From: Roseobacter fucihabitans
GTDB lineage: Bacteria; Pseudomonadota; Alphaproteobacteria; Rhodobacterales; Rhodobacteraceae
Assembly (NCBI RefSeq): GCF_014337925.2
Contig: NZ_CP143423.1
Location: 3,006,501 to 3,070,500 of the forward strand
Direction: 5' to 3'
DNA length: 64,000 nt
The position numbers and the translations under genes were made by a program. The notes below the pieces were generated by a model. That model was not told the origin of the DNA. It ran no database searches and was given only the letters and a program-made list of their open reading frames with translations. Positions 27,605 through 36,451 of this stretch are shown here, in pieces. The first letter of the stretch is position 1. Every line of letters begins with the position of its first letter.

Positions 27605-27904
27605 TCAGCTCAGCGCTTCTGCCGTGTCGGATGATTTCGCAATCGCCTTTTTTACTTTCAGCGCATTGGCCGAAAGCTCAACATCCTTCGCTTTCGCCAG
27701 GAACTGATCAAGACCACCGCGGTGATCGACAGTGCGCAGCGCAGCCGCAGAAATGCGGAACTTAAACACGCGACCCAAGGCTTCGGATTGCAGGGAAACG
27801 TCGTTCAGGTTCGGCAAAAACCGGCGACGGGTCCGGTTTTTGGCGTGGCTTACGTTATTGCCCGACATCGGGCCTTTTCCGGTCAATTCGCAAACGCGCG
27901 ACAT
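27605..27904 (-). CDS. rpmB: 50S ribosomal protein L28
   Basis: A 99-residue protein starting [20 protein letters not shown], the L28 signature, followed by [23 protein letters not shown]. The alphaproteobacterial C-terminal extension ([27 protein letters not shown]) is present. It binds 23S rRNA in the large subunit. Single gene with its own promoter in the gap upstream; ends at the shared terminator. Confidence 0.98.
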   Translation of the reverse strand: MSRVCELTGKGPMSGNNVSHAKNRTRRRFLPNLNDVSLQSEALGRVFKFRISAAALRTVDHRGGLDQFLAKAKDVELSANALKVKKAIAKSSDTAEALS

Positions 27905-28040
27905 GGGTTCATCCTTTTTTTATGCATCGCCCCGGCGGTCCGGGATACGACGAAGGGGGCAGCCACAGGCCACGCCCCGGAAATTCGTTTGCTGGCTTTA
28001 GTTGGAATCGCTGTGGCGGTCAACCCAAGCCGGGCCGGTT

Positions 28041-29048
28041 TCACGGTTTTGATGTATCAGATTTGCTCAAGCTGGTCAGAAACGCCGCCGCCGCCGCCGC
28101 CGGAGCGGTATGACCTGCGGCCACCTCCTCCCCGAGGCGCATTAACGCGCCCCGCGCCTGCGGTGTTTCCAACTGTGCCAAAAGCCCATTTCTGACGTCC
28201 TGTTCGAACCAATACCGCGCCTGATCCGCGCGTGTCCGCTCCCAAAACCCCTGTTCCTGTCGCCAATCGCGCAAGCTATTCAAATCCGCCCAGACCGCAT
28301 CCAACCCATCCTCCTGCAAGGCCGACACCATCATGGCCTTTGGATAGCCCGGTGGGTCCTGCGCGCGTTTGCGCAGCAGCCGCAGCGCTCCTGCATAATC
28401 CGCGCAGGTCCGCATGGCGGCGGGTTTCAGATCACCGTCCGCCTTGTTGATCAGGATCATATCGGCGATCTCCATGATGCCGCGCTTGACGCCCTGCAAT
28501 TCATCGCCCCCCGCTGGGGCCAACAGTAATAAGAAGATATCGGCCATCTGCGCCACGACGGTCTCGGACTGCCCCACGCCGACCGTTTCGATCAGAACGA
28601 CATCGAAACCCGCGCCCTCGCACAGGGCGACCGCTTCACGCGAACGCCGCGCCACACCGCCCAGATGGGTCTGGCTCGGAGAGGGGCGGATAAAGGCCGC
28701 GGGGTCACGAGAGAGCCGATCCATCCGGGTCTTATCCCCGAGAATCGAGCCCCCCGAGCGCGTGGAGGAGGGATCAACAGCCAGCACCGCGACCTTTAAG
28801 CCCTGTGCCACCAGCATCATCCCGAAACTCTCGATGAAGGTCGATTTGCCGACCCCCGGCGTGCCCGACAGCCCGATGCGCAGGGCCTGGCGCGCCTTGG
28901 GCAGCAGGTCCAGCAAGGCCACGGCCTGCGCCTTGTGATCGCTGCGCGCGCTTTCCACCAATGTGATCGCGCGCGCCAGGGCACGGCGTTCACCTTTTTG
29001 CACACGCTCCGCCAGATCGGCGATATCAAGATTATGGTCAGTTTTCAT
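28041..29048 (-). CDS. meaB: MeaB/ArgK-type G-protein chaperone of methylmalonyl-CoA mutase
   Basis: 335 residues from the ATG at 29048 (MKTDHNLDIADLAERVQKGE), the usual MeaB length; longer starts add an unrelated leader. GTPase motifs: GTPGVGKSTFIES, AVDPSSTRSGGSILGDKTRM (characteristic of the family), IETVGVGQSE, and NKAD. It loads and protects the B12 cofactor of methylmalonyl-CoA mutase, as part of propionate use. No mutase gene lies in this window. Divergent from hrpB with 75 bp between starts. Confidence 0.93.
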   Translation of the reverse strand: MKTDHNLDIADLAERVQKGERRALARAITLVESARSDHKAQAVALLDLLPKARQALRIGLSGTPGVGKSTFIESFGMMLVAQGLKVAVLAVDPSSTRSGGSILGDKTRMDRLSRDPAAFIRPSPSQTHLGGVARRSREAVALCEGAGFDVVLIETVGVGQSETVVAQMADIFLLLLAPAGGDELQGVKRGIMEIADMILINKADGDLKPAAMRTCADYAGALRLLRKRAQDPPGYPKAMMVSALQEDGLDAVWADLNSLRDWRQEQGFWERTRADQARYWFEQDVRNGLLAQLETPQARGALMRLGEEVAAGHTAPAAAAAAFLTSLSKSDTSKP

Positions 29049-29123
29049 GATTTTGATTTGTCCTGTAGCCGCGCGTAAATGTCCAGTGCTTGGCCGCACG
29101 CGCATCATTCGCTAAGCAGCGGT

Positions 29124-31562
29124 ATGGAAATGTCCCTGCCCATTGATACCGTTCTGCCAGAGGTGATCGCGCGCCTGCGTGGAAACCGCCGTTTGGTGCT
29201 GCAAGCCCCGCCAGGTGCGGGCAAAACCACGCGCGTCCCTCTGGCGATCCTTGCAGCGGGGCTCACACCGGGCAAGATCATCATGCTCGAACCCCGCCGC
29301 CTTGCCACCCGCGCGGCGGCCGAGCGCATGGCCGATACGCTTGGTGAAAAGCCGGGCGAAACCGTCGGTTACCGGATGCGCGGTACGACCAAAGTATCGC
29401 GCGCCACTCGGATTGAAGTCGTCACCGAAGGCATCCTGACGCGGATGATCCAATCCCAACCCGACCTGCCGGGGATCGGGGCCATCATATTTGACGAGTT
29501 CCACGAACGCTCGCTGAATGCCGATCTAGGGCTGGCGCTGGCGCTGGAGGTGGCGGGTGCGCTGCGCGGTGATCTGTTTCTGATCGTCATGTCGGCCACG
29601 CTTGATGCCGAGCCGATTGCGCATCTGATGGGCGCGCCTGTTGTGACATCCGAGGGGCGTGCGTTTGAGGTCACGCCGCATTGGCTGCCCAAGCCTGTGC
29701 CAAAAACGCAACGGCTGGAGCAGGCGGTTACGGACCTGACTCTGAGCGCGCTGACCCAAAACGCCGGCAGCGCGCTGGTTTTCCTGCCCGGTGAAGGCGA
29801 AATCCGACGGGTCGAAGCTGCACTGCGCGCGCAGGTGCCCCCGGACGTGAGCCTGTGCCCCCTGTTCGGCGCAATGCCCTTCAAGGAGCAGCGCGCCGCC
29901 ATCGCGCCTGTCGCATCGGGGCGCAAGGTCGTCTTGGCGACGGCGATTGCCGAAACCTCGCTGACCATCGAAGACATCCGCATCGTCATTGATGCGGGGC
30001 TTGCCCGGCGCGCGGAATTTGATGCAGGTTCCGGCATGTCCCGCCTGATCACCACGCGGGTCAGCCGGGCAGAGGCGACCCAGCGGGCCGGACGTGCGGG
30101 GCGTGTCGCGCCGGGGGCCTGTTACAAGCTTTGGACACGCGGACAGGATGGCGCACTCCCGGCCCATCCGCCCGCAGAGATAGACGTGGGCGATCTGACG
30201 GCACTGGCGCTTGAGGTCGCCGTTTGGGGCGGGAGCGTGGGTGAAATGCCCTTTGTGACACCACCGCATGAGGGCCGTTTGCAAGAGGCTCAGGACGTGC
30301 TCAAAATGCTGGGGGCTTTGGATGAAAACGGGCGTATCACCGCGCATGGCAAGACGCTATCAGCCCTGCCTCTGCATCCACGGCTTGCACATATGCTAAC
30401 AAAAGGCGGTATGAATGCACCGCTTGTCACCGCAATTTTATCTGAACGCGACATTCTGAGAGGTGCACCCACAGATTTACGGCTGCGCATCGAGGCGGCC
30501 AGAAATCCGTCGCAATTTCGCAACCAACATAACATGGACCCCAACCGCGCAGCCCTTGCGCGCATCCATCAGGAAGCCAAGAGGCTGGCGTCAAAAGCAC
30601 AAGGGGGCGGACCCGAAGATATCGGCATCCTCGCGGCACTGGCCTATCCGGATCGCATTGGCCTGCGCCGCCCTGGCGAGGCGGCACGGTTCATTCTGTC
30701 AGGCGGAAAAGGTACCGTCATGCCCCAGGGTGATCCGCTGAGCGCAGCACCTCTTATTGTGGCAACGGACCTTGATGGGGACCCCCGTGAAGCCCGAATT
30801 CGCCAGGCCGTCGCCCTGGACAGGGGCGATTTACGAGCGACGTTTCCAGATCAGATTGCCTGGCAGACTGTCTGTATCTGGTCGCGACGCGAGGCGCGAG
30901 TGTTGACGCGTAAACAGGAACGGTTTGGCGCGCTCATTCTTGAGGATCGCATGTGGCAAGAAGCACCGGCAGAAGAGATCGCGCGGGCAATGCTGGAGGG
31001 GGTGCGCCAATTGGGGTTACTGGCGAGCCCGAAAGCCACACGCTTCATGGCGCGCGCCAAATTGATGTCCCAAACAGATCCCCAGTTCCCGGATTTCTCA
31101 GAAGATCACCTTATGGAGTGCCTGGAGGACTGGCTGCTGGCGCATTTGTCCGGTGTTAAAACGAGCGCCGACTGGAAGCGGTTCGACATCACGCCGGCGC
31201 TGAAGGCGCGGCTGAGTTGGGAGCAGTCACGCGCGCTGGACGCCGCCGTCCCGCCATATTTCATCACGCCGCTTGGCCGTCAGGTTCCCATCGACTATGA
31301 CGGGCCACAACCGCGCATCGCCCTGCGTTTGCAGGAAGTTTTCGGTGTGACGCGCCACCCGAGCGTGGCGGGAACCCCCTTGCAATTGACGCTCCTGTCC
31401 CCGGCGCAGCGCCCGGTTCAAGTCACCGAAGATTTGCCCGGATTTTGGTCATCCTCCTATCAAGACGTGCGCAAAGACATGCGCGGACAATACCCCAAGC
31501 ACCCCTGGCCCGAAGATCCAACGCAAGCCAACCCGACGCTGCGGGCCAAACCCCGCAAGTGA
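29124..31562 (+). CDS. hrpB: HrpB, DEAH-box ATP-dependent helicase
   Basis: About 812 residues from the ATG at 29124 (ATG at 29130 is equally plausible). Helicase motifs: APPGAGKTTRVPL (I), DEFHERSLNADLG (II, DEFH), SATLDA (III), ATAIAETSLTIEDIRIVIDAG (V), TQRAGRAGRVAPG (VI). The HrpB-specific C-terminal domain (PVQVTEDLPGFWSSSYQDVRKDMRGQYPKHPWPEDP) confirms the family against HrpA. Precise RNA substrate is unknown in bacteria. It is monocistronic and divergent from meaB. Confidence 0.94.
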   Translation: MEMSLPIDTVLPEVIARLRGNRRLVLQAPPGAGKTTRVPLAILAAGLTPGKIIMLEPRRLATRAAAERMADTLGEKPGETVGYRMRGTTKVSRATRIEVVTEGILTRMIQSQPDLPGIGAIIFDEFHERSLNADLGLALALEVAGALRGDLFLIVMSATLDAEPIAHLMGAPVVTSEGRAFEVTPHWLPKPVPKTQRLEQAVTDLTLSALTQNAGSALVFLPGEGEIRRVEAALRAQVPPDVSLCPLFGAMPFKEQRAAIAPVASGRKVVLATAIAETSLTIEDIRIVIDAGLARRAEFDAGSGMSRLITTRVSRAEATQRAGRAGRVAPGACYKLWTRGQDGALPAHPPAEIDVGDLTALALEVAVWGGSVGEMPFVTPPHEGRLQEAQDVLKMLGALDENGRITAHGKTLSALPLHPRLAHMLTKGGMNAPLVTAILSERDILRGAPTDLRLRIEAARNPSQFRNQHNMDPNRAALARIHQEAKRLASKAQGGGPEDIGILAALAYPDRIGLRRPGEAARFILSGGKGTVMPQGDPLSAAPLIVATDLDGDPREARIRQAVALDRGDLRATFPDQIAWQTVCIWSRREARVLTRKQERFGALILEDRMWQEAPAEEIARAMLEGVRQLGLLASPKATRFMARAKLMSQTDPQFPDFSEDHLMECLEDWLLAHLSGVKTSADWKRFDITPALKARLSWEQSRALDAAVPPYFITPLGRQVPIDYDGPQPRIALRLQEVFGVTRHPSVAGTPLQLTLLSPAQRPVQVTEDLPGFWSSSYQDVRKDMRGQYPKHPWPEDPTQANPTLRAKPRK

Positions 31563-31859
31563 GCACAGTCGCATCACGGCACCAGGCATGATCGCGAACA
31601 ACGCCTGATAACGGTGGAATTTCATGTGCAGTGCCTCTGAAAAGAGCTCTGCGATGCCGGAACGCCCATGTTGGACTGTCTTCACTTGAATTTGCGTCTG
31701 ACCGCCAAAATCATCTGAGGTTGTTTACAAAAAATTCGAACTTTTTGCATACTACTTGGGGTCAGTTCAAAATTGTAAATCAACGCCACCCGCCAATAAT
31801 TTGGAATCCCTGAATAAATCGGATAGGATGGCTAAAAATCAGGTAATAAATACCCCGTT
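31563..31859. other. intergenic stretch upstream of the Nudix gene
   Basis: About 300 bases. The left 130 bp has only a doubtful minus-strand frame that runs into hrpB. The right half is AT-rich (around 31716-31760 and 31830-31855) and fits a promoter region. No structured RNA recognised. Confidence 0.5.
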
Positions 31860-32297
31860 ATGATCAATACTGCAAAAACATCACTGACACATGCGGCACG
31901 CGAACGGCAAGTTGCAGCACTTTGCTATCGCGAAACGCAAGCGGGTAAAAAAGTGCTGCTTGTAACAAGTCGTGGAACAGGACGGTGGATCGTACCAAAA
32001 GGCTGGCCAATCAAAGGGTTGCCAGATCCCGAGGCCGCCTTGCAGGAGGCTTGGGAGGAGGCCGGCGTGACATCCGCCGAGGTGGAAACCGATCCCGTCG
32101 GATTTTATGACTACGACAAAAAGCGATCCGGCGGTGAGGTCACCCCGATCAAGACGCAAGTCTACCTCGCCGAGGTGGACACCCTTGCCGATGCATACCC
32201 CGAGGACCACCAGCGCGAGCGGCGTTGGTTCACCCAGAATGAAGCCGCAGCCCGGGTCGATGAACCGGAACTCAAGGACATCCTGCGCGACCTCTAG
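31860..32297 (+). CDS. Nudix hydrolase, diphosphoinositol-polyphosphate-phosphatase-like
   Basis: A 145-residue single-domain Nudix protein. The Nudix box GWPIKGLPDPEAALQEAWEEAGV (about residues 48-70) has all conserved Glu residues, and the preceding WIVPKGW loop is typical of the DIPP/MutT subfamily that acts on diphosphoinositol polyphosphates or diadenosine polyphosphates. A true bacterial substrate is not certain. Convergent with argF, 6 bp apart. Confidence 0.9.
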   Translation: MINTAKTSLTHAARERQVAALCYRETQAGKKVLLVTSRGTGRWIVPKGWPIKGLPDPEAALQEAWEEAGVTSAEVETDPVGFYDYDKKRSGGEVTPIKTQVYLAEVDTLADAYPEDHQRERRWFTQNEAAARVDEPELKDILRDL

Positions 32298-32303
32298 GCC
32301 GTC

Positions 32304-33230
32304 TCAGACCTCAAGACACCAGCGCAGAATGGCTTTTTGCGCATGCAGCCTGTTTTCGGCCTCATCAAAGATCACCGATTGCGGCCCGTCCATGACATCA
32401 GATGTGACCTCATCATCGCGGTGCGCGGGCAGGCAATGCATGAATAACGCGTCCGGCTTGGCCTGCGCCATCAATGCGGCATCCACGCGGTAGGGGCGCA
32501 GCTGGTTGTGGCGTCTCTCGCGCGCGGATTGCGCATCATGCATCGACACCCAGGTATCCGTCACGATCAGATCCGCGCCCTGCACCGCCTTGGCCGGGTC
32601 CCGTTCGATTTCGATACGCGATCCTTTGGTGCGCGCCAGCTCGACAAATTCCCGTTCCGGATCAAGCGTCGGCGGTCCGGTGAATGTCAGATCGAACCCG
32701 AATTGCCCGGCGGCATGCAGAAAGGACGCGCAGACGTTGTTGCCATCCCCGGACCAGACCACCTTTTTGCCTTTGATCGGGCCGCGGTGCTCTTCAAAAG
32801 TCAGCACATCCGCCATGATCTGGCAGGGGTGCGTGCGATCCGTCAGACCGTTGATCACCGGGACGGTGGCAAATTCCGCCATCTCGGTCAGCACCGCCTC
32901 ATCAAAAGTCCGTATCATGATCAGATCGACATAGCGGCTCAACACCCGCGCCGTATCGGCAATGGTTTCGCCGTGACCAAGCTGCATGTCACTGCCCGAC
33001 AGAACCATGGTTTGCCCACCCATCTGGCGCACGCCCACGTCAAAGGACACGCGCGTCCGGGTCGATGGCTTTTCAAAAATCAGCGCCACCATGCGATCCT
33101 TGAGCGGTTGATCCGCATCCAAAGCCCCGCGTGGTTTGCCGAGACGCGCGGTCTTCATATCAGCCGCGGAGTCGATGATCCGCCGCAAATCGGCAGCGTC
33201 AGTCAGGTGGATATCCAGAAAGTGGTTCAT
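32304..33230 (-). CDS. argF: ornithine carbamoyltransferase
   Basis: A 308-residue enzyme. The carbamoyl-phosphate loop [21 protein letters not shown] (S-T-R-T-R), [28 protein letters not shown] and the ornithine-binding [18 protein letters not shown] are present. It makes citrulline from ornithine and carbamoyl phosphate in arginine synthesis. It lies 56 bp downstream of argD on the same strand, so the two form an arg operon. Confidence 0.97.
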   Translation of the reverse strand: MNHFLDIHLTDAADLRRIIDSAADMKTARLGKPRGALDADQPLKDRMVALIFEKPSTRTRVSFDVGVRQMGGQTMVLSGSDMQLGHGETIADTARVLSRYVDLIMIRTFDEAVLTEMAEFATVPVINGLTDRTHPCQIMADVLTFEEHRGPIKGKKVVWSGDGNNVCASFLHAAGQFGFDLTFTGPPTLDPEREFVELARTKGSRIEIERDPAKAVQGADLIVTDTWVSMHDAQSARERRHNQLRPYRVDAALMAQAKPDALFMHCLPAHRDDEVTSDVMDGPQSVIFDEAENRLHAQKAILRWCLEV

Positions 33231-33286
33231 TTTTTGGTCTCAAATTCATGTGGATCAGGCAAAGCCCGTTATTAACAATTCATGTC

Positions 33287-34462
33287 TCAAGCGACGGCAA
33301 GTGCCGCCGCAGCCGCATCAAGGCGATCAATCGCCTGTGCGATTTCGCTGTCCTCGATCGTCAGGGATGGCAACAGCCGGATCACGTTATCCGCTGCCGG
33401 AACGGTCAGGATCAGCTGCTCATACCCCGCCTGAACAAGATCGCCGTTAGGGAGTTTGCATTTCACGCCCAGCATCAAGCCCGACCCGCGCACCGCCTCG
33501 AACACATCCGGGTGCGTCGCCACAAGCCCCTCAAGTTTCTGGCGCATCAACCCGGCCTTGCGGTTGACGTCTTCCATGAAACCCGGCGCGGTCACGTGAT
33601 CCAGAACGGCGCAACCCACGGCACAGCCCAGCGGATTGCCGCCATAGGTCGAGCCATGCGTGCCCAGCGTCATGCCGCTGGCCGCATCTTCTGTGGCCAG
33701 CACCGCGCCGATGGGAAACCCGCCGCCGATCCCCTTGGCGACCATCATGATGTCGGGTGTAATGCCCGACCATTCATGCGCAAAAAGCTTGCCGGTGCGC
33801 GCAACACCGCATTGCACCTCGTCAAAGATCAGCAGAATATCATACTCATCACAAAGATCACGCAGCCCCTTGAGGCATTGATCGGGCACGGGCCGGATGC
33901 CGCCTTCGCCCTGTACCGGTTCGATCAGGATGGCAGCGGTGTTTTCGGTGATCGCCGCGGTCAGCGCGTCATGATCGCCAAATTCGAGATGCACGAAACC
34001 GGGCAAAAGGGGCCCGAACCCTTTGGTCATTTTCTCCGAGCCCGCCGCCGCAATCCCCGCAGAAGACCGGCCATGAAAGGAGCCGGAAAACGTGATGATA
34101 TCGGTCTTGTCGGGCTGGCCTTTGTCGTACCAATATTTGCGCGCCATCTTGACGGCCAATTCGCAGGCCTCGGTGCCGGAATTGGTGAAAAACACCGTGT
34201 CGGCAAAGGTGTGCGCGGTGAGCTTGTCGGCCAGTTCCTGCTGTTTGGGGATCTGATAGAGGTTGGAGGTATGCCACAGCGCGCCTGCCTGATCGCATAA
34301 CGCCTGAACCAGCGCGGGATGCGCGTGGCCCAGGGCATTCACCGCGATCCCCGCGCCAAGGTCCAGAAAGCGTCGCCCATCCGCCTCGATTAACCAGGAC
34401 CCTTCGCCTTTGACAAAGCTGAACGGGGCACGGGAATAGGTCGGCAGAAGGGTCGGGATCAT
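33287..34462 (-). CDS. argD: acetylornithine/ornithine-type aminotransferase
   Basis: 391 residues from the ATG at 34462, preceded by AAGGA 7 bases upstream; an earlier ATG adds an unrelated leader. Class III PLP features: LGAGIAVNALGHAHP, FTNSGTEACELAVKMARKYWY, FSGSFHGRSSAGIAAAGSEK, DEVQCGVARTGK and the PLP Lys in VAKGIGGGFPIGAVL. It converts N-acetylglutamate semialdehyde to N-acetylornithine, and may act with succinyl-diaminopimelate. It precedes argF in the operon. Confidence 0.96.
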   Translation of the reverse strand: MIPTLLPTYSRAPFSFVKGEGSWLIEADGRRFLDLGAGIAVNALGHAHPALVQALCDQAGALWHTSNLYQIPKQQELADKLTAHTFADTVFFTNSGTEACELAVKMARKYWYDKGQPDKTDIITFSGSFHGRSSAGIAAAGSEKMTKGFGPLLPGFVHLEFGDHDALTAAITENTAAILIEPVQGEGGIRPVPDQCLKGLRDLCDEYDILLIFDEVQCGVARTGKLFAHEWSGITPDIMMVAKGIGGGFPIGAVLATEDAASGMTLGTHGSTYGGNPLGCAVGCAVLDHVTAPGFMEDVNRKAGLMRQKLEGLVATHPDVFEAVRGSGLMLGVKCKLPNGDLVQAGYEQLILTVPAADNVIRLLPSLTIEDSEIAQAIDRLDAAAAALAVA

Positions 34463-34717
34463 CGGATCGTCCTTAGCAAAAGGCCTGTGGCGTGAGCACG
34501 GAAGGTGCATGAGGCTGGCAGGCAGGTCAACAATGTAAGTTGGAAAATGCGCGCTCATAGGCGCAGGATCACGGCAGCGGGGTCAGGCGGCTGCGCGTCG
34601 TCGGATCGTTTTATGTGTGACGGTGATCATGCTGCGGCGTCTACGCGATGCCCACCGGTTTGCAAAGCAGTTTTTGACCTCTTGCTGCACGCGCGTTTGA
34701 GGCGCATAGCGACGCTC

Positions 34718-35640
34718 ATGTTTCAGCCCAAAACCGATAATCCCGGTCTCGCGGTGTTTTTGATGATCATCGCCACCGCCTTCATCGCGGCGACGACGCT
34801 GTTTGCCAAGGCTTTGGGCGGGGACACGTTGGGGCCGCCTCTGCATCCGCTCCAGATCAGCCATGGGCGGTTTGTCTTTGCCTTCATGGCCCTGGCCAGC
34901 GTTGCGATTGTCCTGCGGCCCCGGTTCACGCCGCCTCATTGGGCGCTGCATATCGCGCGCACCAGTTTTGGCTGGGCCGGTGTCACGCTGATGTTTGCCG
35001 CGGTCGCCTTCATCCCGCTCGCGGATGCCACGGCCATCGTTTTCTAAATCCGGTTTTCGCCATGATGCTGGCAATCCCCCTGTTGCATGAAAAAGTCGGC
35101 CCGATCCGCTGGGGGGCCGCCGTGATGGCGCTTGCCGGGGCGATGATCCTGCTGCGCCCGACCTCTGAGAGTTTTCAGATGGCCAGCCTGCTGGCGCTCG
35201 CCGCTGCGCTGATCATGGGATTTGAATTGATTTTCATCAAAAAACTTTCCGGGCGCGAAGCACCGTTTCAGGTCTTGCTGATCAACAACATGCTGGGCAT
35301 GGGCATTTCATCGCTTACGGTGATTGCCGTCTGGCAGATGCCGAGCCTCGCGCAATGGGGTGTTTTGATTGCGCTTGGCCTCTGTATGGCGCTGGCGCAG
35401 GCCTGTTTTATCAATGCGATGGCGCGTGCGGATGCAAGTTTCATCGCGCCTTTCAGCTACGGCACATTGTTGTTTGCCACGCTTTACGACATCGCCTTTT
35501 TCGCGCAGATTCCGGATACGATCACCCTGGCGGGCGGGTCGATTATTCTTTCAGGCGGGGTGCTTTTGACCTGGCGCGAGGCCAAGGCACGCAAGCGCGC
35601 CGCGCAAACGGAACCAAAGCCCCGCGTTCACCGCTTGTAA
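34718..35640 (+). pseudogene. DMT/EamA-family transporter with a one-base frameshift
   Basis: The ATG at 34718 gives MFQPKTDNPGLAVFLMIIAT and five membrane helices, then the frame stops at TAA 35045-35047. One extra C at 35044 (TTC-CTA-AAT) restores ATAIVFLNPVFAMMLAIPLL and continues through five more helices to 35640. The result is a normal ten-helix, about 307-residue EamA transporter with duplicated five-helix halves. The break sits just between the halves. The substrate is unknown (amino acids, metabolites or drugs). It may be a natural null mutation or sequencing indel; two half-proteins are unlikely to function. Confidence 0.85.
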
Positions 35641-35730
35641 CTCCGCCTGTAGTGATTAGAATAGGGGGCTGACGATAGATACCGGGCGGTCCGCAATGTG
35701 CAGGGCCGCTTTTAACTTAGGGAATGGCTG

Positions 35731-36300
35731 ATGTCTTGGACGGACGATCGCGTAGAACTGCTCAAAAAGATGTGGGGCGAAGGACAATCCGCCAGCCAGA
35801 TCGCCAAGGAGTTGGGTGGTGTAACGCGCAACGCGGTCATCGGCAAGGTACACAGGTTGGGCCTGTCCAACCGCGCCACCGCCTCCGCGACAGCCAAGAC
35901 GGACGCCAAGCCCAAACCCGCCCCAAAGGCAGAAGCCAAGGCCAAGCCCGCACCCAAACCCGCCGAACCGGCGACTGCCAAGGCCGACCCGCCTCCGCCG
36001 CCCGTCAAGCTGCCGGCGCGCAAGCAGATCATTCCGGCCGGTCAACCGCTGCCGCCGCAGCCCTCGGCCAATGAGATCAGTCCGGAAGCCCTGGCCAAAG
36101 TCTCCGAGATCGAGAAAAAGGCTAAGCGCCTAGGTCTGATGGAATTGACCGAACGCACCTGCAAATGGCCCGTCGGCGATCCCGCCACAGAGGATTTCTG
36201 GTTCTGTGGTCTGCCCGTGCAACAGGGCAAGCCCTATTGCGAGGCCCATGTCGGCGTGGCGTTCCAGCCGATGTCATCACGCCGCGACCGGCGCCGCTAA
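35731..36300 (+). CDS. gcrA: GcrA cell-cycle regulator
   Basis: The 189-residue GcrA protein. N-terminal DNA-binding domain SWTDDRVELLKKMWGEGQSASQIAKEL and GVTRNAVIGKVHRLGL (about 2-47), an Ala/Pro/Lys-rich linker (about 50-110), and the C-terminal sigma70-binding domain with ERTCKWPVGDP and FCGLPVQQGKPYCEAH. In Caulobacter GcrA binds sigma70 and methylated GANTC promoters to drive S-phase genes. It is specific to alphaproteobacteria and a good taxonomic marker. Followed by a strong terminator. Confidence 0.96.
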   Translation: MSWTDDRVELLKKMWGEGQSASQIAKELGGVTRNAVIGKVHRLGLSNRATASATAKTDAKPKPAPKAEAKAKPAPKPAEPATAKADPPPPPVKLPARKQIIPAGQPLPPQPSANEISPEALAKVSEIEKKAKRLGLMELTERTCKWPVGDPATEDFWFCGLPVQQGKPYCEAHVGVAFQPMSSRRDRRR

Positions 36301-36331
36301 TACCGGGCATCGACGGACAGAACAATCAAGA

Positions 36332-36360
36332 GCCCACGCCATTATGGTGTGGGCTTTTTT
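36332..36360 (+). terminator. Rho-independent terminator after gcrA
   Basis: GCCCACGCC-ATTAT-GGTGTGGGC (36332-36354) forms a 9-bp stem with one G-T pair, followed by six T (36355-36360). It lies about 30 bp beyond the gcrA stop. Confidence 0.9.
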
Positions 36361-36451
36361 CGTGTTGAAACAGTTTGAACACAATGGTGAATTGCGCTGC
36401 GCGCTGCATCGTTTATGACCATGCAGAGATTTTGAAAGCGGGAGCGCCACC

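Noticed and set aside
31449-31685. Minus-strand ORF at the end of hrpB
   Set aside because: Half lies antisense to hrpB; no ribosome binding site or family match.
33248-34300. Large plus-strand ORF over argD
   Set aside because: Antisense shadow; argD has all PLP-site motifs.
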